Below, one piece after another: positions 61,876 through 64,000 of a stretch of DNA of 64,000 nucleotides (its first letter is position 1; each line of letters opens with the position of its first letter). The position numbers were made by a program, and so were the translations under genes. The stretch comes from JAIVJG01 sp964236735. GTDB taxonomy: Bacteria; Acidobacteriota; Blastocatellia; Pyrinomonadales; Pyrinomonadaceae. The notes under the pieces were generated by a model. It was not told the origin of the DNA and made no database searches. It saw nothing but the letters and a program-made list of their open reading frames with translations. The DNA lies in the NCBI GenBank assembly GCA_964236735.1, contig CAXSFM010000002.1, forward strand, positions 186,001 to 250,000, given 5' to 3'.

Positions 61876-62715
61876 ATGGACGAGCAAACAGCCAGACGCG
61901 AGATCGTGCGCGTCGGACAGTTATTGTATGAGCGGAGTTACGTCGTCTCTTCGGACGGCAACGTGAGCGTGCGTCTCGACGACGGGCGAATCGTGGCAAC
62001 GCCGACGCAGACCTGCAAGGGTCGGATGACGGAAGACTCGCTCGCCATCACGGACATCGAAGGCAAGCCGCTCAACGAGCGTCGCGCATCAAGCGAGTTG
62101 GCGATGCACCTTTTGATTTATCGCGAGCGACCGGAAATCAAAGCCGTCTGCCACGCGCACCCGCCGCACGGTTCGGCTTTCGCCGTCGCGGGGCTGGCGA
62201 TTGACCAGCCGATTTTGTCGGAAGTGATTTTAACTCTGGGCTGTGTGCCGCTCGCGGAGTACGGCACGCCTTCGACCGAAGAGTTGACGCGCGCGATGCT
62301 CCCGCTCGTCAAACATCACAACGCGCTCTTGATGGCGAATCACGGCGCGGTGGCGTATGGCGCGGATGTGTGGCAGGCTTTCGACCGGCTCGAAACTCTG
62401 GAGCACACGGCGAAGATCGCGATACTCGCGCGCGCACTCGGCGGCGCGCAGAATCTTTCGCCCGACGCGATTGAAAAACTCATCAACGTTCGAGAGCAGG
62501 CCGGCTACCTGGACGAGCGCGCGCGTTGCCAGTCGTGCGGCTACCTGCACGAAACGCGCATCACTTGCCCGACGGGCGAGCGCGCGACGAATACAAACAG
62601 CGGCGCGAAGAAGGCGGCGACGAACGGGGCGGGGAAGATTTCACTGACGCGCGAGGAATTGATAGAGTTACTTGGTCAGGCCACTAGATTGAACAGTCAA
62701 AATGCTGGTGGATAA
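61876..62715 (+). CDS. Class II aldolase with candidate BMC encapsulation peptide
   Basis: 279 residues. Zinc-aldolase signatures: GNVSVRL, CHAHPPHGSAFAV (two His ligands), ILTLGCVPLAEYGTPSTEEL and MANHGAVAYG (third His). The catalytic domain ends near residue 215. A CxxC...C segment, a Gly/Ser/Thr/Asn linker and a C-terminal amphipathic helix (KISLTREELIELLGQATRLN) follow. That layout is the standard one for enzymes targeted into bacterial microcompartments. Family members cleave fuculose- or rhamnulose-1-phosphate to lactaldehyde. With the BMC shell genes downstream it probably feeds a fucose/rhamnose-type compartment. Confidence 0.85.
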   Translation: MDEQTARREIVRVGQLLYERSYVVSSDGNVSVRLDDGRIVATPTQTCKGRMTEDSLAITDIEGKPLNERRASSELAMHLLIYRERPEIKAVCHAHPPHGSAFAVAGLAIDQPILSEVILTLGCVPLAEYGTPSTEELTRAMLPLVKHHNALLMANHGAVAYGADVWQAFDRLETLEHTAKIAILARALGGAQNLSPDAIEKLINVREQAGYLDERARCQSCGYLHETRITCPTGERATNTNSGAKKAATNGAGKISLTREELIELLGQATRLNSQNAGG

Positions 62716-62744
62716 GTTGGCTGTAGATTGTTAGAGCATTGCTC

Positions 62745-62993
62745 ATGTCTGATACGATTTTCGGTCTTATCGTCCTGGTCGCGCTGAACGTATGTCCCTG
62801 GTATTTAGTTTCCAGCCAGAAGGCTCGGAGAAAGCTAGTCAGGTCTGCATGGTGGAACTCAAAAGCAACCGAGAAAGATATAGAGTCTGGCGAACCAATA
62901 GTTTTAGGCGTAGCTCTCATCGCCGGAATGTTTTTTAGCATCATCTCTTTCGTGGCTGTTGTTGCCGCTCTGGTGAGGCTAACATCGCCTTAG
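62745..62993 (+). CDS. Small two-helix membrane protein within the BMC locus
   Basis: 82 residues from ATG 62745 (MSDTIFGLIV). Two hydrophobic helices (IFGLIVLVALNVCPWYLV; LGVALIAGMFFSIISFVAVV) flank a charged loop (KARRKLVRSAWWNSKATEKD). No family was recognised. It is lower in GC than the BMC genes on either side and may be a later insertion, or a membrane tether or metabolite pore serving the locus. Confidence 0.5.
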   Translation: MSDTIFGLIVLVALNVCPWYLVSSQKARRKLVRSAWWNSKATEKDIESGEPIVLGVALIAGMFFSIISFVAVVAALVRLTSP

Positions 62994-63043
62994 ACAGTAT
63001 GTGTTGGATGCAGTTGCAGAAAATTTACTAAGGAGAATAGCGA

Positions 63044-63322
63044 ATGCCACAAGAAGCACTCGGCATGGTTGAAACGAAGGGTCTGGTCGCGATGATCGAA
63101 GCGGCGGACGCGATGGTCAAGGCGGCGAACGTCACGCTCGTCGGTTACGAAAAAATCGGCGCGGGGTTTGTGACCGCGATTGTGCGCGGCGACGTGGCGG
63201 CGGTCAAAGCCGCGACGGATGCGGGTGCGGCGGCGGCGCGTCGCGTCGGCGAACTCGTCAGCGTCCACGTCATCCCGCGCCCGCACGGCAGCGTGGACGA
63301 AGTACTCCCCATCGGCGAGTAA
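63044..63322 (+). CDS. BMC-H hexameric microcompartment shell protein
   Basis: 92 residues from ATG 63044 with AAGGAG eight bases upstream. The BMC fold is unmistakable: ALGMVETKGLVAMIEAADAM, the VGYEKIGAGFVTAIVRGDVA strand, and VHVIPRPHGSVDEVLP. It is a single-domain PduA/EutM-type shell hexamer that tiles the facets of a polyhedral compartment. The pore region has EKIGAGF, which differs from typical GSGK pores. Confidence 0.95.
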   Translation: MPQEALGMVETKGLVAMIEAADAMVKAANVTLVGYEKIGAGFVTAIVRGDVAAVKAATDAGAAAARRVGELVSVHVIPRPHGSVDEVLPIGE

Positions 63323-63328
63323 AATACA

Positions 63329-63395
63329 GTGATAAGTGATAAGAGATGAGAAAGAAGGAAACGCGTTCTCTTAATCACTCATCACTCATCACTTC
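63329..63395. repeat. Heptamer-stem inverted repeat (GTGATRA word) between BMC-H and BMC-P
   Basis: The left arm GTGATAAGTGATAAGAGATG (63329) and right arm CACTCATCACTCATCACTT (to 63395) pair with several mismatches. The left arm begins 7 bp after the BMC-H stop. The right arm ends 3 bp before the BMC-P ATG. The word is the same as in the dapB-dapA element 30 kb away. Confidence 0.75.
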
Positions 63396-63398
63396 TTT

Positions 63399-63671
63399 AT
63401 GATTATCGCGCGCATACTCGGCACGGTCGTCTCGACGCAGAAGGACGAGCGTTTGAAGGGCACGAAGCTGTTGCTCGTCCGTCCGCTCAATCTCGATGGG
63501 ACGGAAGGCAGCGGCTACGTCGTCGCCGTTGACACGGTCGGCGCGGGCTATCACGAGCGCGTGCTCGTCGTCGCCGGCTCCAGCGCGCGTCTCGCCGAAG
63601 GGATGAAGGATAAACCCATTGACGCCGCCATCGTCGGCATCATTGATACGGTGGATTTGGTGAATGATTGA
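63399..63671 (+). CDS. BMC-P pentameric vertex protein (EutN/CcmL family)
   Basis: 90 residues from ATG 63399. EutN/CcmL signatures: MIIARILGTVVSTQKDERLK, GTKLLLVRPLN, VAVDTVGAGYHERVLVVAGS, and IDAAIVGIIDTV. Pentamers of this family cap the vertices of the polyhedral shell. No ribosome site is visible because an inverted repeat runs up to the start codon. A second BMC-P gene follows. Confidence 0.95.
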   Translation: MIIARILGTVVSTQKDERLKGTKLLLVRPLNLDGTEGSGYVVAVDTVGAGYHERVLVVAGSSARLAEGMKDKPIDAAIVGIIDTVDLVND

Positions 63672-63755
63672 AAGCGTTCAGCGTTCAGCGTTCAGCAGTC
63701 AGCAAGAAAGGCTGTTCCGCTCTGGCTGATTGCTGACTGCTGAACGCTGAATGCT
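63671..63755. repeat. Heptamer-stem inverted repeat (GCGTTCA word) between two BMC-P genes
   Basis: 63684-63705 pairs perfectly with 63730-63751 (22 bp). The left arm holds one extra GCGTTCA unit. The 24-nt loop contains CTGTTCCGCTC. The left arm begins at the stop codon of the first BMC-P gene and the right arm ends 3-4 bp before the next ATG. Confidence 0.87.
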
Positions 63756-63758
63756 TTT

Positions 63759-64000
63759 ATGCAACTTGCGCGTGTCATCGGGACGGTCGTGGCGACGGTG
63801 AAGAACGATTCGCTGGAGGGTCGGAAGCTGCTCGTCGTGCAATCACTTAACTCGGACTTGCGTCCGCAGGGCACGCCGCTCGTTGCGCTCGATGCGATTG
63901 GCGCGGGCGTCGGCGAACTCGTCGTCTGGTGTCGCGGCAAAGAGGCGAGCTTTCCTTTCAGGCGCGAGAACACGGCGACCGATTGCACGATTATCGCCAT
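63759..64000 (+). CDS. BMC-P vertex protein, second copy (partial, runs off the right edge)
   Basis: The first 80 residues (MQLARVIGTVVATVKNDSLE, GRKLLVVQSLN, LDAIGAGVGELVVWCRGKEA, then DCTIIAI) are those of a EutN/CcmL-family pentamer. BMC loci often carry two or three different BMC-P genes. It diverges from the first copy (about 40% identity by eye), so it is not a recent duplication. Confidence 0.92.
   Translation, partial: MQLARVIGTVVATVKNDSLEGRKLLVVQSLNSDLRPQGTPLVALDAIGAGVGELVVWCRGKEASFPFRRENTATDCTIIA

Overview
The window is about 60% GC and carries many long secreted proteins with DUF4214, PA, Calx-beta, lamin-tail and FG-GAP domains. It also has an ECF sigma / zf-HC2 / TPR-CHAT gene set, an MglA/Roadblock pair, YD-repeat (Rhs) proteins and a bacterial microcompartment (BMC) locus. 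Together these suggest a chromosomal segment of an Acidobacteriota member, most likely Blastocatellia (Pyrinomonadales-like). That assignment is inferred from gene content only; there is no rRNA in the window.

Layout. 1-5321 (+): the end of an unidentified gene and two secreted zinc-metalloprotease-like proteins ending in DUF4214. 5444-15473 (-): an ECF sigma factor, then an Rhs locus (truncated core, two C-terminal tips with candidate immunity genes, a decayed third fragment and a 216-bp MITE-like element), then a zf-HC2 protein and a TPR-CHAT protease. 15632-27240 (+): a 14-repeat FG-GAP protein, two paralogous lamin-tail-domain secreted proteins, a small secreted protein, and a MarR regulator read in frame into a BON-domain secreted protein. 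27326-36959 (-): lysC, dapE, dapB, dapA, dapD, an aminotransferase and asd (succinylase lysine/diaminopimelate route), followed by DUF421, TauE/SafE and rpiA. 37358-38956 (+): a YIP1-type membrane protein. 38970-44103 (-): a repeat-bounded accessory island with a GxxExxY (PD-(D/E)XK) protein, a helical protein and a single-chain restriction-modification enzyme. 44124-49861 (-): hicAB, glmS, a RelE-type toxin with a chimeric antitoxin, glmU and yvcK (glmR). 50002-58516: a histone-H1-like TPR protein, Roadblock plus MglA, rimI, queA, YihY, ruvB, a secreted protein, ruvA and a putative lipoprotein. 58757-60742 (-): a subtilase with a hexapeptide tail. 61395-64000 (+): a TonB-C-like protein, then a BMC locus (class II aldolase with a candidate encapsulation helix, a BMC-H shell gene and two BMC-P vertex genes) that runs off the right edge.

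The most unusual feature is a set of intergenic inverted repeats. At least six of them have stems built from a tandem 7-bp word, a different word in most elements (GGCAAAA, GTGACRA, GTGATRA, GATGAAT, GCGTTCA). Several of the elements have similar loop sequences (around TCTTGCTC). They sit tightly between stop and start codons, and some supply the last codons of genes. A second family (ACCACAGAGGACGCAGAGG) brackets the GxxExxY and restriction-modification island. A second candidate system is ECF sigma / soluble zf-HC2 / TPR-CHAT protease, which looks like a protease-controlled sigma switch and is interrupted here by the Rhs locus.

All calls come from reading the sequence. No database search was run.
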